From Hyphomonas sp. (GTDB lineage Bacteria; Pseudomonadota; Alphaproteobacteria; Caulobacterales; Hyphomonadaceae), in assembly GCA_020638455.1 (NCBI GenBank), contig JACKIK010000002.1, forward strand, positions 682,001 to 746,000: a DNA stretch of 64,000 nucleotides. Direction: 5' to 3'. Shown here one piece after another: positions 40,969 through 49,924 of the stretch (its first letter is position 1; every line of letters starts with the position of its first letter). The position numbers and the translations under genes are program-made. The notes below the pieces were generated by a model. The model was not told the DNA's origin, did no database searches, and saw only the letters and a program-made list of their open reading frames with translations.

Positions 40969-43788
40969 CTAGAACTTGTAGCTCACGCCCAGCAGGTAGG
41001 TCGTGCCGTAGCGCTGATAGTCTTTCACCTGACGCGGGTCGTCGTTGAGGTACGTCACGAATTCCTCGTCGGTCAGGTTGTTGGCCTGAAGCTGGACAGC
41101 AAGGCCATCGAGCGCACCGTCGTGGAAGGTGTAACCGATCTGCGCATCAACGACGCTGTCGCCCTTGATGTTGCGCAGCTCACGTCCGGCACCGAAGCCC
41201 GTGACTTCGCCGAGGAAGTCAGACCGGAAGCGGTTCGACACACGGGCCTCGAAGCCTGCCCACTCATAATAGAGCGTGACGTTGCCGACCGTTTCGGACA
41301 GGCCTTCGATCGCCTGCGGCGTGGTCTGGTCGTCAGGCGTGACTTCCGACTCGGTGAACGAGATCGAGGAGAACACGCCGAAGCCGCCCAGCGGTCCGTC
41401 GACGAACATGTCGGCCGGGATAGACGCCGCGAATTCCAGGCCGCGCAGCGAGCCGTTGTGGAAGTTCGCCGGGCCGCTGACCGAGCCAAGCTGGATGTTC
41501 GGGATCGACTCGGCGCCTGGCGGCAGGGTCAGTGACGACAGGATGGACGAGTAATCGATGATGGCCGAACTGGACGGATCGACAAACGTGTCAAAGCCCT
41601 TCCAGAAGGCCGCAGCCGAAACATAGCCCGACGAGCTGCCGAAGTACTTCTCGAACGACAGGTCAATGCCGTTCGCGATGTAGGGCCGCAGACGCGGGTT
41701 GCCGCCGCTACCGTTCAGCACGATCGAACGCGAGTCGGATGGGTCGACCGACCCGCCCGACGCGAGGAGGCGCAGTGCGACGGTCGTATCCACGCCCGGC
41801 AGGCCGCCGCTGGCGGCGATCTGGTCAAGACGCGCACGGGCAAGCGTGCGGGCCGCGGCAAAGCGCACGAACGTCTTGTCGGCGATTTCCATGCTGAGGT
41901 TCATGCTCGGAAGGACTTCCGAATATTTGACCCCATCGGAAATCGTCACGCCGACTGCGTTGTTTGCAGGGCCGGACGAGGACTGGTCCGTCTCGACATA
42001 CTGCACGCCGACATTGCCGCGCACCGGGATGCCGTCAACAGCGGTGTCGATGTTCGCCATGGCGTAGAGGGTCAGAACGTCTTCGTTCACCTGCCATGCC
42101 TTGAGCAGCACATCGGGGTTGTTGCCGTTCGAATCCTGCACCAGCAGGCCGGAATTGAGCAGCCGGAACGGATCGAAGCTCAGCTGGCCCGGAATTCCGA
42201 TGAAGTCCAGCGACGTATTTGCCAGCAGGTACTCGGCCGGGATGAGCTGGAAGTTGTCCGTGCCCGGATTTGCGAGGCGGACGAACGCTTCCTGCGACGC
42301 TTTCGTCTTTTCGCGCTCGGTGTAGTTCGCACCGAATTCGACACTGCTGATGAAGTTCGAGTCGAAGTTGCGGGTCAGGCTGAGGCGCAGGGCGTGCAGC
42401 TCGTCGTCCGTCTTCGGCCGCTTGATGTAGCCGATCTGGCCCCACCCCTGCGGGTCGGTCAGGCCGAACAGCGTCGTGTCCGTGTAGTCGAGCTGCGAGC
42501 CGAACACGAAGGAACCGTCACCGGTGCGCATGAAGGCGAGCGTGTCAGATACGCCGTTGCCGAAGCCGCTGCCGGTACCGGCATAGATTTCCAGGTCGAC
42601 GTCGTCGCGCTTCACGCGGGACAGGCTGAGGTCGCCCTCGACCGTCCACTTGTCATTGAAGTCGTACTGGACGTTCCACCCGGCAGACAGGACGTCTGCA
42701 TCGCGGCCGCGATAGTCGTTGCGCACAACGCCCTGCACGTTGTCAAAGATACCGGCGGTGACGAAGCCGTCAGACGTCTCGTAGCCAGGGCGCAGGCTCG
42801 AGCCGCTCCAGGCCAGCGGGATCTCGATGCCGCGCAGGTTGCCGGCATCCTTGAAGTTCGACTGCAGAACGTCGATCGAGGTGCGGAATGCGGGCGTCGG
42901 CTCGTACTGCAGCGTACCGGCGAAGGCTGTCCGCTCAAGATTCCGGGATTCGACGTACGGCTTGGCGCCGCCGAGGAGCAGGTCGTTGTTGGCTCCCGTC
43001 GTCGGGTACCCCCAGGAGTCCCAGCGCTCGGCCTGTGTCGGCGACGACTGGTCGGCGAAGGCCAGCATGATGCCCAGCGTGTCGTGCGCGAACTGGTCGA
43101 TATAGGTGCCGGTGACGCGGTAGCCGGTGTCATCGGAACCAGGGTTCAGAGCGCCGATGTCTGCGTACTCGTAACGCGCGGAAACCGAAACGGTCCGCTC
43201 GCCATGATCCAGCGGGCGAACGGTGCGCAGGTCCGCCGTACCGGCAAGGCCCTGCCCCATCAGGGCTGCGTCGGGAGACTTGTAGACGAGCACCTGGCTC
43301 AGCAGTTCGGAAGGATACTGGTCGAATTCGACGCCGCGGTTGTCACCGGCCGTCACCTGCTCACGGCCGTTCAGCAGTGCGGTGGTGAAGTCCGGACCGA
43401 GACCGCGCACGGAGATGACCTGGGCGCGGCCACGCAGGCGCTGGGCGGTCAGACCCGGAAGGCGTGCCAGCGATTCGGCGATGGAGTTGTCCGGCAGCTT
43501 GCCGATGTCTTCGGCAGAAATGGCTTCCACGATCGAGGTGTTGGTACGCTTCGTCGCGATCGAGTTGGCGATCGACTGACGGAAGCCGCTGACAACCACC
43601 GTATCGAGGACGGCGTCCTTGTCGCCTTCGGTCTTTTCTGCAGCGCTGTCAGCAGGAACGGCGACCACCGCATCTGCTTCGTCCGCTTCCTGTGCGTACG
43701 CGAAATTGGTCCCGGCGAGGAACATCGCCAGGCCCGTCGCAGCGCTGGTCATAAGCCGAGCGCGAGTGAACTTGAAATTGGTATCCAT
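40969..43788 (-). CDS. TonB-dependent receptor, probable oligosaccharide importer
   Basis: The 939-residue protein has a signal peptide (MDTNFKFTRARLMTSAATGLAMFLAGTNFAYAQ), a plug domain (SIVEAISAEDIGKLPDNSIAESLARLPGLTAQR, ISVRGLGPDFTTALLNGREQ) and a beta-barrel ending in aromatic YKF, as required for outer-membrane insertion. It resembles the Caulobacter/Xanthomonas receptor family that includes the maltose receptor MalA. Its place beside the Entner-Doudoroff operon and amylase genes supports alpha-glucan uptake. The ATG at 43788 has GGGAGG five bases upstream. Two copies of the shared operator-like motif lie in its upstream region. No SusD-like partner is present. Confidence 0.92.
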   Translation of the reverse strand: MDTNFKFTRARLMTSAATGLAMFLAGTNFAYAQEADEADAVVAVPADSAAEKTEGDKDAVLDTVVVSGFRQSIANSIATKRTNTSIVEAISAEDIGKLPDNSIAESLARLPGLTAQRLRGRAQVISVRGLGPDFTTALLNGREQVTAGDNRGVEFDQYPSELLSQVLVYKSPDAALMGQGLAGTADLRTVRPLDHGERTVSVSARYEYADIGALNPGSDDTGYRVTGTYIDQFAHDTLGIMLAFADQSSPTQAERWDSWGYPTTGANNDLLLGGAKPYVESRNLERTAFAGTLQYEPTPAFRTSIDVLQSNFKDAGNLRGIEIPLAWSGSSLRPGYETSDGFVTAGIFDNVQGVVRNDYRGRDADVLSAGWNVQYDFNDKWTVEGDLSLSRVKRDDVDLEIYAGTGSGFGNGVSDTLAFMRTGDGSFVFGSQLDYTDTTLFGLTDPQGWGQIGYIKRPKTDDELHALRLSLTRNFDSNFISSVEFGANYTEREKTKASQEAFVRLANPGTDNFQLIPAEYLLANTSLDFIGIPGQLSFDPFRLLNSGLLVQDSNGNNPDVLLKAWQVNEDVLTLYAMANIDTAVDGIPVRGNVGVQYVETDQSSSGPANNAVGVTISDGVKYSEVLPSMNLSMEIADKTFVRFAAARTLARARLDQIAASGGLPGVDTTVALRLLASGGSVDPSDSRSIVLNGSGGNPRLRPYIANGIDLSFEKYFGSSSGYVSAAAFWKGFDTFVDPSSSAIIDYSSILSSLTLPPGAESIPNIQLGSVSGPANFHNGSLRGLEFAASIPADMFVDGPLGGFGVFSSISFTESEVTPDDQTTPQAIEGLSETVGNVTLYYEWAGFEARVSNRFRSDFLGEVTGFGAGRELRNIKGDSVVDAQIGYTFHDGALDGLAVQLQANNLTDEEFVTYLNDDPRQVKDYQRYGTTYLLGVSYKF

Positions 43789-43852
43789 GAAAGCCTCCCT
43801 ACGCCGGTGAACGGTTTCCGCTCCCGGTTTACGAAAGGTCATCGCAATAAAA

Positions 43853-43869
43853 TGCAAACAATGCAAGAT
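43853..43869. promoter_or_regulatory. Candidate operator upstream of the TonB receptor (site 1)
   Basis: TGCAAACAATGCAAGAT has the half-site arrangement TGCA-N5-TGCAA, 65-81 bases upstream of the receptor ATG. It nearly repeats the element at 54760-54778 upstream of GH97. It may be bound by the LacI-family regulator at 49925-50938. Confidence 0.45.
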
Positions 43870-44004
43870 TGGTGTAAAAGTTTTCTGACGCAATGTGACT
43901 TTCAGATCACGTCCGGATTACGTATCCATTGTTTTTATTTTGTTTTTTGTCATCCTTTGGGCGTCAGAACCTGCGGAAAGCCTGACAAAGGCACAAATAA
44001 GTGC

Positions 44005-44019
44005 TTTGCAACTTTTACA
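44005..44019. promoter_or_regulatory. Candidate operator upstream of the TonB receptor (site 2)
   Basis: TTTGCAACTTTTACA matches the zwf-lacI site at 49826-49841 except for one base less in the centre. It lies in the eda-receptor gap, 217 bases before the receptor ATG and about 150 bases from site 1. Confidence 0.45.
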
Positions 44020-44028
44020 TACTATTTT

Positions 44029-44670
44029 TCATACAAGCGCTGCGGCAAGCGCCTCACGCGATTTGCGTGAAATGTCCGCCCAATTCATGTGCGCAACATC
44101 CTCTCCGGTCGCGATCCATGACCCGCCCACCGCCACAACATTGGGCAGCGCCAGGTAACTGCCGGCATCATTCGCCCCGATGCCGCCTGTCGGCATGAAT
44201 TTCAGGTGCGGCAGCGGCGCAGCGAGCGCCTTCAGCGCAGGGACGCCGCCGGCAATCGATGCCGGAAACAGCTTGAGAAGGTCGAAGCCTTCCTCATGCC
44301 GGCTCATCGCTTCACTGGCTGTGGCGACGCCCGGAATCATCAGGCGCCTGTTGTCGCCCAGCGCGGCCAGCAAGCCGGGGCTCATGCCCGGAGAAACAAG
44401 GAAATCCGCGCCGGCCGCGAGCGAGCGCTCGACGTCTGCGCCCGTCAGCACGGTGCCTGCCCCAACGAGCAGGTCCGGCTCGGCGGCCTTCATCGCTTCG
44501 ATCACCGCAACGCCGGCGGGTGTTCTCAGCGTGACTTCCGCGATGGTGAGCCCGCCTTCCCGCAAGGCACGGGCAAGCGGCGCCGCATGGCGGAGTTCAT
44601 CGACCACAAGGACCGGAACGATCGGGGCAGCCCGGGCCGCCTCCACCAGGCCTGACAGGGGGAAAGTCAC
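44029..44670 (-). CDS. eda: 2-dehydro-3-deoxyphosphogluconate (KDPG) aldolase
   Basis: Eda splits KDPG into pyruvate and glyceraldehyde 3-phosphate, the last specific Entner-Doudoroff step. The Schiff-base lysine is Lys133 in LLKLFPAS, and the general acid/base glutamate is Glu45 in AEVTLRT, with GAGTVL following. The 213 residues are normal. The start is GTG at 44670 and overlaps the glk stop by four bases (GTGA). It closes the zwf-pgl-edd-glk-eda operon, and no terminator is seen after it. Confidence 0.96.
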   Translation of the reverse strand: MTFPLSGLVEAARAAPIVPVLVVDELRHAAPLARALREGGLTIAEVTLRTPAGVAVIEAMKAAEPDLLVGAGTVLTGADVERSLAAGADFLVSPGMSPGLLAALGDNRRLMIPGVATASEAMSRHEEGFDLLKLFPASIAGGVPALKALAAPLPHLKFMPTGGIGANDAGSYLALPNVVAVGGSWIATGEDVAHMNWADISRKSREALAAALV

Positions 44671-45632
44671 GCGCGCAACTCCTGTTCGTAAAATGCCGCC
44701 GCCCCGATGAGCGGCGCTTCCGGATCATGCATCAGATCGACCGGGCAGTCGGCGAGATAGTGGCTCATCGGCCCCCGCTCGTGGAATCGGGCGGTCGCTT
44801 CGGGCATGCGCAGATAGTCGACGATCCGCTCCGTCACGCCGCCGGCAAGAACGACACCGCCGCGCGCACCATTGGCGAGCGCAAGGTCCCCGACCGCACC
44901 CATGACCACGCAGGCCCGCATCAGGATCAGCTGGTGAAACATCTCGTCGCCAGCATCGGCCCGCTGGCGCATTTCCTGCGGCGTACGTTCCTCATACGGA
45001 CGGCCGAATACTTCGCAGAACGCCTCATGCACGGGCGGCAGGCCCATGCCGGACGCGACCAGCTCGTTCGACACATAGCCGAACCTTTTCATCAGGATCC
45101 CGGCAATCGCGAATTCCAGGTCCGTGCGAGGCGCAAAGGCCATGTGCCCGCCCTCGCCGTTGAGCACGCGCCAGCCACCGCTGCGGGCAATGCAGAGCGT
45201 GGCAACGCCGAAGCCCGTCCCCGGACCGGCCACCAGCACCGGCGCGCTCTCGACGGGATGTCCCGGAAGGATCGACTCAAATGCCGAACTCTCATGTTCG
45301 GGCACCGAGCGCGCCATCGCCGTGAAATCGTTGATCAGGCGCACATCGGCGAAGTCAAACTTCTCGCAAAGCTGCTTTGCCGAAACATGCCACTGCCGGT
45401 TGGTCAGCAGCACTTCGCCGTTCTGCACGGGCCCGGCCATGGCGAAGCAGGCGCGGCGGACATTCGTGCCGGACTGGTCGAGATAGGCTGCCAGCGCCTC
45501 ATCGAAGGCCTTGAAATCGTCTCCGGCCAGCTTGTCGAAGCCTTCCGCAACGATCCGGCTGTTCTCACGCCGGGCAATTGCGAAGCGGACATTCGTGCCG
45601 CCGACGTCTCCGACCAGGATGCCCCCGTCCAT
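44667..45632 (-). CDS. glk: Glucokinase
   Basis: Glk phosphorylates cytoplasmic glucose with ATP. The phosphate-binding motif ILVGDVGGTNVRFAIA is at residues 4-19, and the glucose-binding region contains LINDFTAMARSVPE and VAGPGTGFGVATL, then GEGGHMAFAPR. The 321-residue length is that of the bacterial glucokinase family (PF02685). It begins directly after the edd stop with no gap. This enzyme would accept glucose released from maltose or starch by the downstream glucosidases. Confidence 0.96.
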   Translation of the reverse strand: MDGGILVGDVGGTNVRFAIARRENSRIVAEGFDKLAGDDFKAFDEALAAYLDQSGTNVRRACFAMAGPVQNGEVLLTNRQWHVSAKQLCEKFDFADVRLINDFTAMARSVPEHESSAFESILPGHPVESAPVLVAGPGTGFGVATLCIARSGGWRVLNGEGGHMAFAPRTDLEFAIAGILMKRFGYVSNELVASGMGLPPVHEAFCEVFGRPYEERTPQEMRQRADAGDEMFHQLILMRACVVMGAVGDLALANGARGGVVLAGGVTERIVDYLRMPEATARFHERGPMSHYLADCPVDLMHDPEAPLIGAAAFYEQELRA

Positions 45633-47468
45633 CTAGTCCTCCTTGCCACCAAGGAAGGCGAACTGGCTGGCGCCCATGTCGGCGGCGCTGCTCATCTGGC
45701 GGAAGTAAGAGAACATCTCACGGCTGAGACCGGAGGCGGATTCGTTCGGCCGGAACCTCGCCGGCAGGCGCGCGGCTAATTCATCCGGGTCGACCTTGAT
45801 GTCGAGCCTGCCCGTCGTCGCGTTGTACTCAATGACATCGCCATCGCGTACCCGCGCGAGCGGACCGCCCCGTGCAGCCTCGGGGCTGACATGGATCGCA
45901 GACGGCACTTTGCCGCTCGCACCCGACATCCGCCCATCCGTCACCAGCGCGACCTTGAAGCCCTTGTCCTGCAACACGCTGAGCGGCGGCATCAGGCTGT
46001 GAAGTTCCGGCATGCCGTTGGCGGACGGGCCCTGGAACCGGACAACGGCCACGAAATCCCTGTTCAGCCGGCCAGCCTCGAAAGCCGCCTTGAGCGCATC
46101 CTGCGAGTCGAACACGATCGCCGGCGCCTCGATGACATGCTTCTCCTTCGCGATGGCCGACACCTTGCTGACGCCCCGGCCAAGCGGGCCGTCCATGAAG
46201 CGGAGGCCGCCGTCGGAGGAGAAAGGATCACTCGCGGGCCGGATCACGTCCGGATCGCCACTTTCTGCCGGTGCCTCACGCCATGCGAGCTTTCCGCCGT
46301 CGAAGTACGGCTCCTGCGAATAGGCGGAGATCGGACCGGCGACGCCTTGCGCATCCCCATGCAGCAATCCGGCCTGCACCAGTTCGCGTATGACAAAGCC
46401 CATGCCGCCAGCGGCGTGGAAATGGTTCACGTCGGCCGCGCCGTTCGGATACACCCGCATCAGGAGCGGAACGACAGAACTGATCTCCGCGAAATCCTCA
46501 AGCGTGACGATAATGCCCGCCGCGGCAGCCATGGCCGGCAGGTGCAGTGCGTGGTTGGTGGAGCCGCCCGTTGCCATCAGTCCGACGATGCCGTTCACGA
46601 TCGAGCGCTCGTCGATCATTTCACCCGCCGGCATATAGGAACTGCCTTGCGCGTGAATCTCGGCCGCGCGGTGCGTGGCGGCGCGCGTCAGTGCATCGCG
46701 CAATGGCGTGCCCGGATTGACGAAGGCCGCGCCCGGAAGGTGGAAGCCCATGACTTCCATCAGCATCTGGTTGGAGTTGGCCGTGCCGTAGAAGGTGCAG
46801 GTGCCCTGCGCATGATAGCTCTCGGCCTCCGCCTTGAGCAGCGCGTCGCGACCGACTTTCCCCTCGGCATAAAGCTGCCGTATGCGGAGCTTCTCCGGAT
46901 TGGGGAGGCCCGAAGGCATCGGCCCTGCGGGCACGAAGATGGACGGGATCCATCCAAAGCGAAGCGCCGCGATCACCAGCCCCGGCACGATCTTGTCGCA
47001 CACGCCAAGATGCAATGCCGCATCGTAGACGTCGTGGCTGAGCCCCACGGCCGATGCCATGGCGATCACGTCGCGCGAGAACAGCGACAGTTCCATGCCC
47101 TGCTGGCCCTGGGTCACGCCATCGCACATCGCCGGCACGCCGCCCGCAACCTGCGCAATCGCGTGCACTTCTCGCGCCGCCGACCGGATGATTTCCGGGT
47201 AATGCTCATACGGCGCATGCGCCGACAGCATGTCGTTGTAGGAAGTGATGATACCGATATTGGGCCAGCCGGCCCCCAGCAGCTGCGCCTTTTCGATCAC
47301 GGCACAGCCCGCCGAGGCGTGCGCGAGGTTTGCGTCCGACATCTGCTTGCGCGCAAAATCCTTCGGACGGCGCGCGCGGATCATCTCGAGATAGTCTGCC
47401 CGCGTCTCCGCCGAACGCTGGCGGATCCGTTCGGTGACTGCAGCAATTTTGGGATGGATGTCTGTCAT
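45633..47468 (-). CDS. edd: 6-phosphogluconate dehydratase
   Basis: Edd dehydrates 6-phosphogluconate to KDPG. This IlvD/Edd-family enzyme has a [4Fe-4S] cluster; GVCDKIVPGL and the motif CDGVTQGQQGMELS match the family. Further signatures are NHALHLPAMAAAAG, VTDGRMSGASGKVPSAIHVSPEA. I use the ATG at 47468 (MTDIHPKIA), which overlaps the pgl stop by one base, giving 611 residues. Confidence 0.97.
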   Translation of the reverse strand: MTDIHPKIAAVTERIRQRSAETRADYLEMIRARRPKDFARKQMSDANLAHASAGCAVIEKAQLLGAGWPNIGIITSYNDMLSAHAPYEHYPEIIRSAAREVHAIAQVAGGVPAMCDGVTQGQQGMELSLFSRDVIAMASAVGLSHDVYDAALHLGVCDKIVPGLVIAALRFGWIPSIFVPAGPMPSGLPNPEKLRIRQLYAEGKVGRDALLKAEAESYHAQGTCTFYGTANSNQMLMEVMGFHLPGAAFVNPGTPLRDALTRAATHRAAEIHAQGSSYMPAGEMIDERSIVNGIVGLMATGGSTNHALHLPAMAAAAGIIVTLEDFAEISSVVPLLMRVYPNGAADVNHFHAAGGMGFVIRELVQAGLLHGDAQGVAGPISAYSQEPYFDGGKLAWREAPAESGDPDVIRPASDPFSSDGGLRFMDGPLGRGVSKVSAIAKEKHVIEAPAIVFDSQDALKAAFEAGRLNRDFVAVVRFQGPSANGMPELHSLMPPLSVLQDKGFKVALVTDGRMSGASGKVPSAIHVSPEAARGGPLARVRDGDVIEYNATTGRLDIKVDPDELAARLPARFRPNESASGLSREMFSYFRQMSSAADMGASQFAFLGGKED

Positions 47469-48178
47469 CAGGGTGCCCATACGACCGTCAAGCGCGGTCC
47501 CAGTTTGTCGATCGCATACCGGACTGGCATGTCGCGCGGTTCGGCGGACTGCGCCCGCTCGAACACGTCAAGCTTGTCACTTCCGAAGAGCAACAGCAAC
47601 GCAACGCGGGCCGAGCCCACCGCCGGCCCCGTCAGTGTCAGCCGCTGCGTGTTGATGCCCGCAGCCGGGCAGCCCCTCGCGTCGATTGCGGCAATGGTGC
47701 CGATCCCGACCGGGTTCAGGGCGTTCTCCAGCCCCGCCGAGCCGGGAAACCAGCTGGCGGTGTGGCCATCACTGCCCATGCCGAGCAGGATCACATCCAG
47801 CGGGTCACAATGCGGTTCGTAGGCCGCATTCCGGTCAACGACCGCCTCGTCCGGCGTCTCGTCAGCGGTCCACATCGGTATCAGCCCGGCCGCGCCGGCG
47901 TGCTTGGTGAGCAGGCGCGAGCGGACAAGCCATTCGTTCGAGGATGTCTCCTCCGGCGGGACCCAGCGTTCGTCGACCAGCCCCACGGTGACCCGGTACC
48001 AGTCGATTTCGGTTTCGGCCAGCAGGTCGAACAAAGGCCCCGGCGTCGATCCGCCCGACACGCAAAAACTCGCGCGGCCCTTGTCTTCCAGTGCCGCCTG
48101 CAAGGCACCGGATATCAATTGGCCGGCAAAGGCTATCGCTTCCTCACGGCTGTCGAATTTCCGGATCTCCGCGTCCAT
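47468..48178 (-). CDS. pgl: 6-phosphogluconolactonase
   Basis: Pgl hydrolyses the lactone made by Zwf. The DevB-type sequence includes SGGSTPGPLFDLLAETEIDW, VGLVDERWVPPEETSSNEWLVRSRLL and LLGMGSDGHTASWFPGS. The 236-residue length is normal. It begins four bases after the zwf stop and overlaps edd. Confidence 0.96.
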   Translation of the reverse strand: MDAEIRKFDSREEAIAFAGQLISGALQAALEDKGRASFCVSGGSTPGPLFDLLAETEIDWYRVTVGLVDERWVPPEETSSNEWLVRSRLLTKHAGAAGLIPMWTADETPDEAVVDRNAAYEPHCDPLDVILLGMGSDGHTASWFPGSAGLENALNPVGIGTIAAIDARGCPAAGINTQRLTLTGPAVGSARVALLLLFGSDKLDVFERAQSAEPRDMPVRYAIDKLGPRLTVVWAP

Positions 48179-48182
48179 AGTC

Positions 48183-49652
48183 CTAGTGTCCTTCCCACCA
48201 GGCCCGGCCGTCGCGGTCCATCAGCATGGCCGCAGCGAGCGGGCCGTCATTGCCCGCCGGATAGGATTCCGGCGCATCGCCCGATTGGTCCCACGCCTCG
48301 ATCAATCCGTCCACCCAGGTCCACGCTGCCTCGACCTCGTCCTTGCGCATGAACAGCGAGAGATTTCCGCGCACCACGTCCATCAGGAGGCGCTCATAGG
48401 CGTCCGGATAGCGTACCGTGAAGCTTTCGGCGTAGGACAGGTTGAGCGGCAGTGACTTCACGCGCAGGCCGCCCGGGCCCGGCTCCTTGATCTGCACGAA
48501 CAGGCGCACGCCTTCGTCCGGCTGCAAGCGGATGACGAGGCGGTTCGCCATATCATTGCCTTCGCCGAACAGCGAATGGGGCGTCTTCTTGAACTGGATT
48601 ACAATATCGGAATGGCGGTGCGACATGCGCTTGCCGGTGCGGAGATAGAACGGCACGCCCGCCCAGCGCCAGTTGTCGATACTGGCCTTGACCGCCACGA
48701 ATGTTTCCGTCTGGCTCTTCGTTCCGTCGGAAAGCTCCTCCAGGTAGCCCTTGACGGATTCTCCGTCCTTCACGCCGGCCCGGTACTGGCCCCGCACGGT
48801 CAACCGCTTCGCTGCCTCCCCGTGAATCGGAACCAGCGAGCGCAGAACCTTGATCTTCTCTGTACGGACATCATCGTCATCGAGCTGGTTGGGCGGCTCC
48901 ATCGCCGTCAGGCACAACAGCTGCAGCATATGATTCTGGATCATGTCCCGCAGGGCGCCTGACTTGTCGTAATAATCAGCGCGTCCTTCGAGGCCGAGGT
49001 CTTCCGCCACCGTCAGCTGGACGTGGTCGACATAGTTGCGGTTCCACAGCGGCTCGAACAGCATGTTGCCGAAGCGCAGGACCATGAGGTTCTGGACCGT
49101 TTCCTTCCCGAGGTAATGGTCAATCCGGTAAACCTGCCGCTCCGAGAAGACTGCGCCGACACCGTCATTGATTGCCCGCGCCGACTCCAGGTCCGTCCCG
49201 ATCGGCTTCTCGAGCACGACGCGCGTCTCGCCGCCGGCAAGCCCGACGCGGCCCAGCGCCTCGCAGATGCTGACATACAAGCCGGGCGCCGTCGCGAGAT
49301 AGAAGACGCAGGGACGTTCCGGGTCCAGGGTCAGCTTTGACTTGAGCAGCGGCCAGTCGGCCTTTTCGCTCGTTGCGTCGATAGAAACATAGTGGATCAG
49401 CTTTTCGAAGCGTTTCCACTCCTTGTCGTCCCAATTGTCACCGGTCGCCTTCTCGCAGGCTTCCCGCGCCATGGCCCTGTAGGCCTTGTCGTCGAGGTCC
49501 GACCGCGCCGTGCCGACAATCGCGCTCGTCTCCGGAATCTGGCCGTCGAGCCAGCGATGGAACAGGGCGGGCAGGAGTTTCCTGCGCGAGAGGTCTCCGG
49601 TGCCGCCAAAGATGACGATGTCGAAGGGGTCTACTGGAATGAATTTGGCCAT
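48183..49652 (-). CDS. zwf: Glucose-6-phosphate 1-dehydrogenase
   Basis: Zwf oxidises glucose 6-phosphate, the entry to Entner-Doudoroff and pentose phosphate pathways. The nucleotide motif is IVIFGGTGDLSRRKLLPALF (residues 12-31), and the catalytic motif RIDHYLGKETVQNLMVLRFGN is intact. I use the ATG at 49652 (MAKFIPVDPFD, 489 residues), giving the usual length. It is the first gene of the operon and diverges from the LacI-family regulator, with a 272-base AT-rich gap between. Confidence 0.97.
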   Translation of the reverse strand: MAKFIPVDPFDIVIFGGTGDLSRRKLLPALFHRWLDGQIPETSAIVGTARSDLDDKAYRAMAREACEKATGDNWDDKEWKRFEKLIHYVSIDATSEKADWPLLKSKLTLDPERPCVFYLATAPGLYVSICEALGRVGLAGGETRVVLEKPIGTDLESARAINDGVGAVFSERQVYRIDHYLGKETVQNLMVLRFGNMLFEPLWNRNYVDHVQLTVAEDLGLEGRADYYDKSGALRDMIQNHMLQLLCLTAMEPPNQLDDDDVRTEKIKVLRSLVPIHGEAAKRLTVRGQYRAGVKDGESVKGYLEELSDGTKSQTETFVAVKASIDNWRWAGVPFYLRTGKRMSHRHSDIVIQFKKTPHSLFGEGNDMANRLVIRLQPDEGVRLFVQIKEPGPGGLRVKSLPLNLSYAESFTVRYPDAYERLLMDVVRGNLSLFMRKDEVEAAWTWVDGLIEAWDQSGDAPESYPAGNDGPLAAAMLMDRDGRAWWEGH

Positions 49653-49794
49653 ATCGCGCGCTCCCTGTACGCGGCTTTTATGGGGAGAACCCCCGACTCG
49701 GCTAGAGCCAATCGAATTTTCTGTAAGTTTTGTGGATTTGAGGGCTGTGTCACGGCGCATAAGTGTTTTGTTTTACTTTCATTTTTTTGTATTC

Positions 49795-49812
49795 TCCGGC
49801 TTTTTCGCCGGA
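49795..49812. other. 6-bp hairpin in the zwf-lacI gap
   Basis: TCCGGC and GCCGGA flank a six-base T-rich loop in the zwf-lacI gap. No U-run follows on either strand, so it is not a convincing terminator. It lies between the two divergent promoters. Confidence 0.35.
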
Positions 49813-49825
49813 ACAGACAGAAATC

Positions 49826-49854
49826 TTTGCAAATTTTTACAAGCTCGCTATACT
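49826..49854 (+). promoter_or_regulatory. lacI promoter with overlapping candidate operator
   Basis: TTGCAA (49827-49832) and TATACT (49849-49854) are 16 bases apart, a good -35/-10 pair for the regulator gene. The -35 is the left half of TTTGCAAATTTTTACA (49826-49841), an imperfect inverted repeat (TTGCAAA-TT-TTTACAA through 49842) shared with other sites of the locus. A bound regulator would block the polymerase here. Confidence 0.55.
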
Positions 49855-49878
49855 TCTCTCTAGACTTTGGCACGTATC

Positions 49879-49898
49879 TTGTGACAACGTTGTAAACA
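49879..49898. promoter_or_regulatory. CG-centred palindrome in the lacI leader
   Basis: TTGTGACAACGTTGTAAACA contains the perfect palindrome ACAACGTTGT (49884-49893) about 25 bases beyond the expected lacI transcription start. A central CG step flanked by A/T-rich arms is typical of LacI-family operators, so it may serve autoregulation. Confidence 0.45.
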
Positions 49899-49924
49899 GA
49901 ACCTCTATGCGGAGCTGATACATC

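Noticed and set aside
45891..47822. 643-residue open frame opposite edd
   Set aside because: Shadow of edd and pgl on the other strand, with no recognisable domain.
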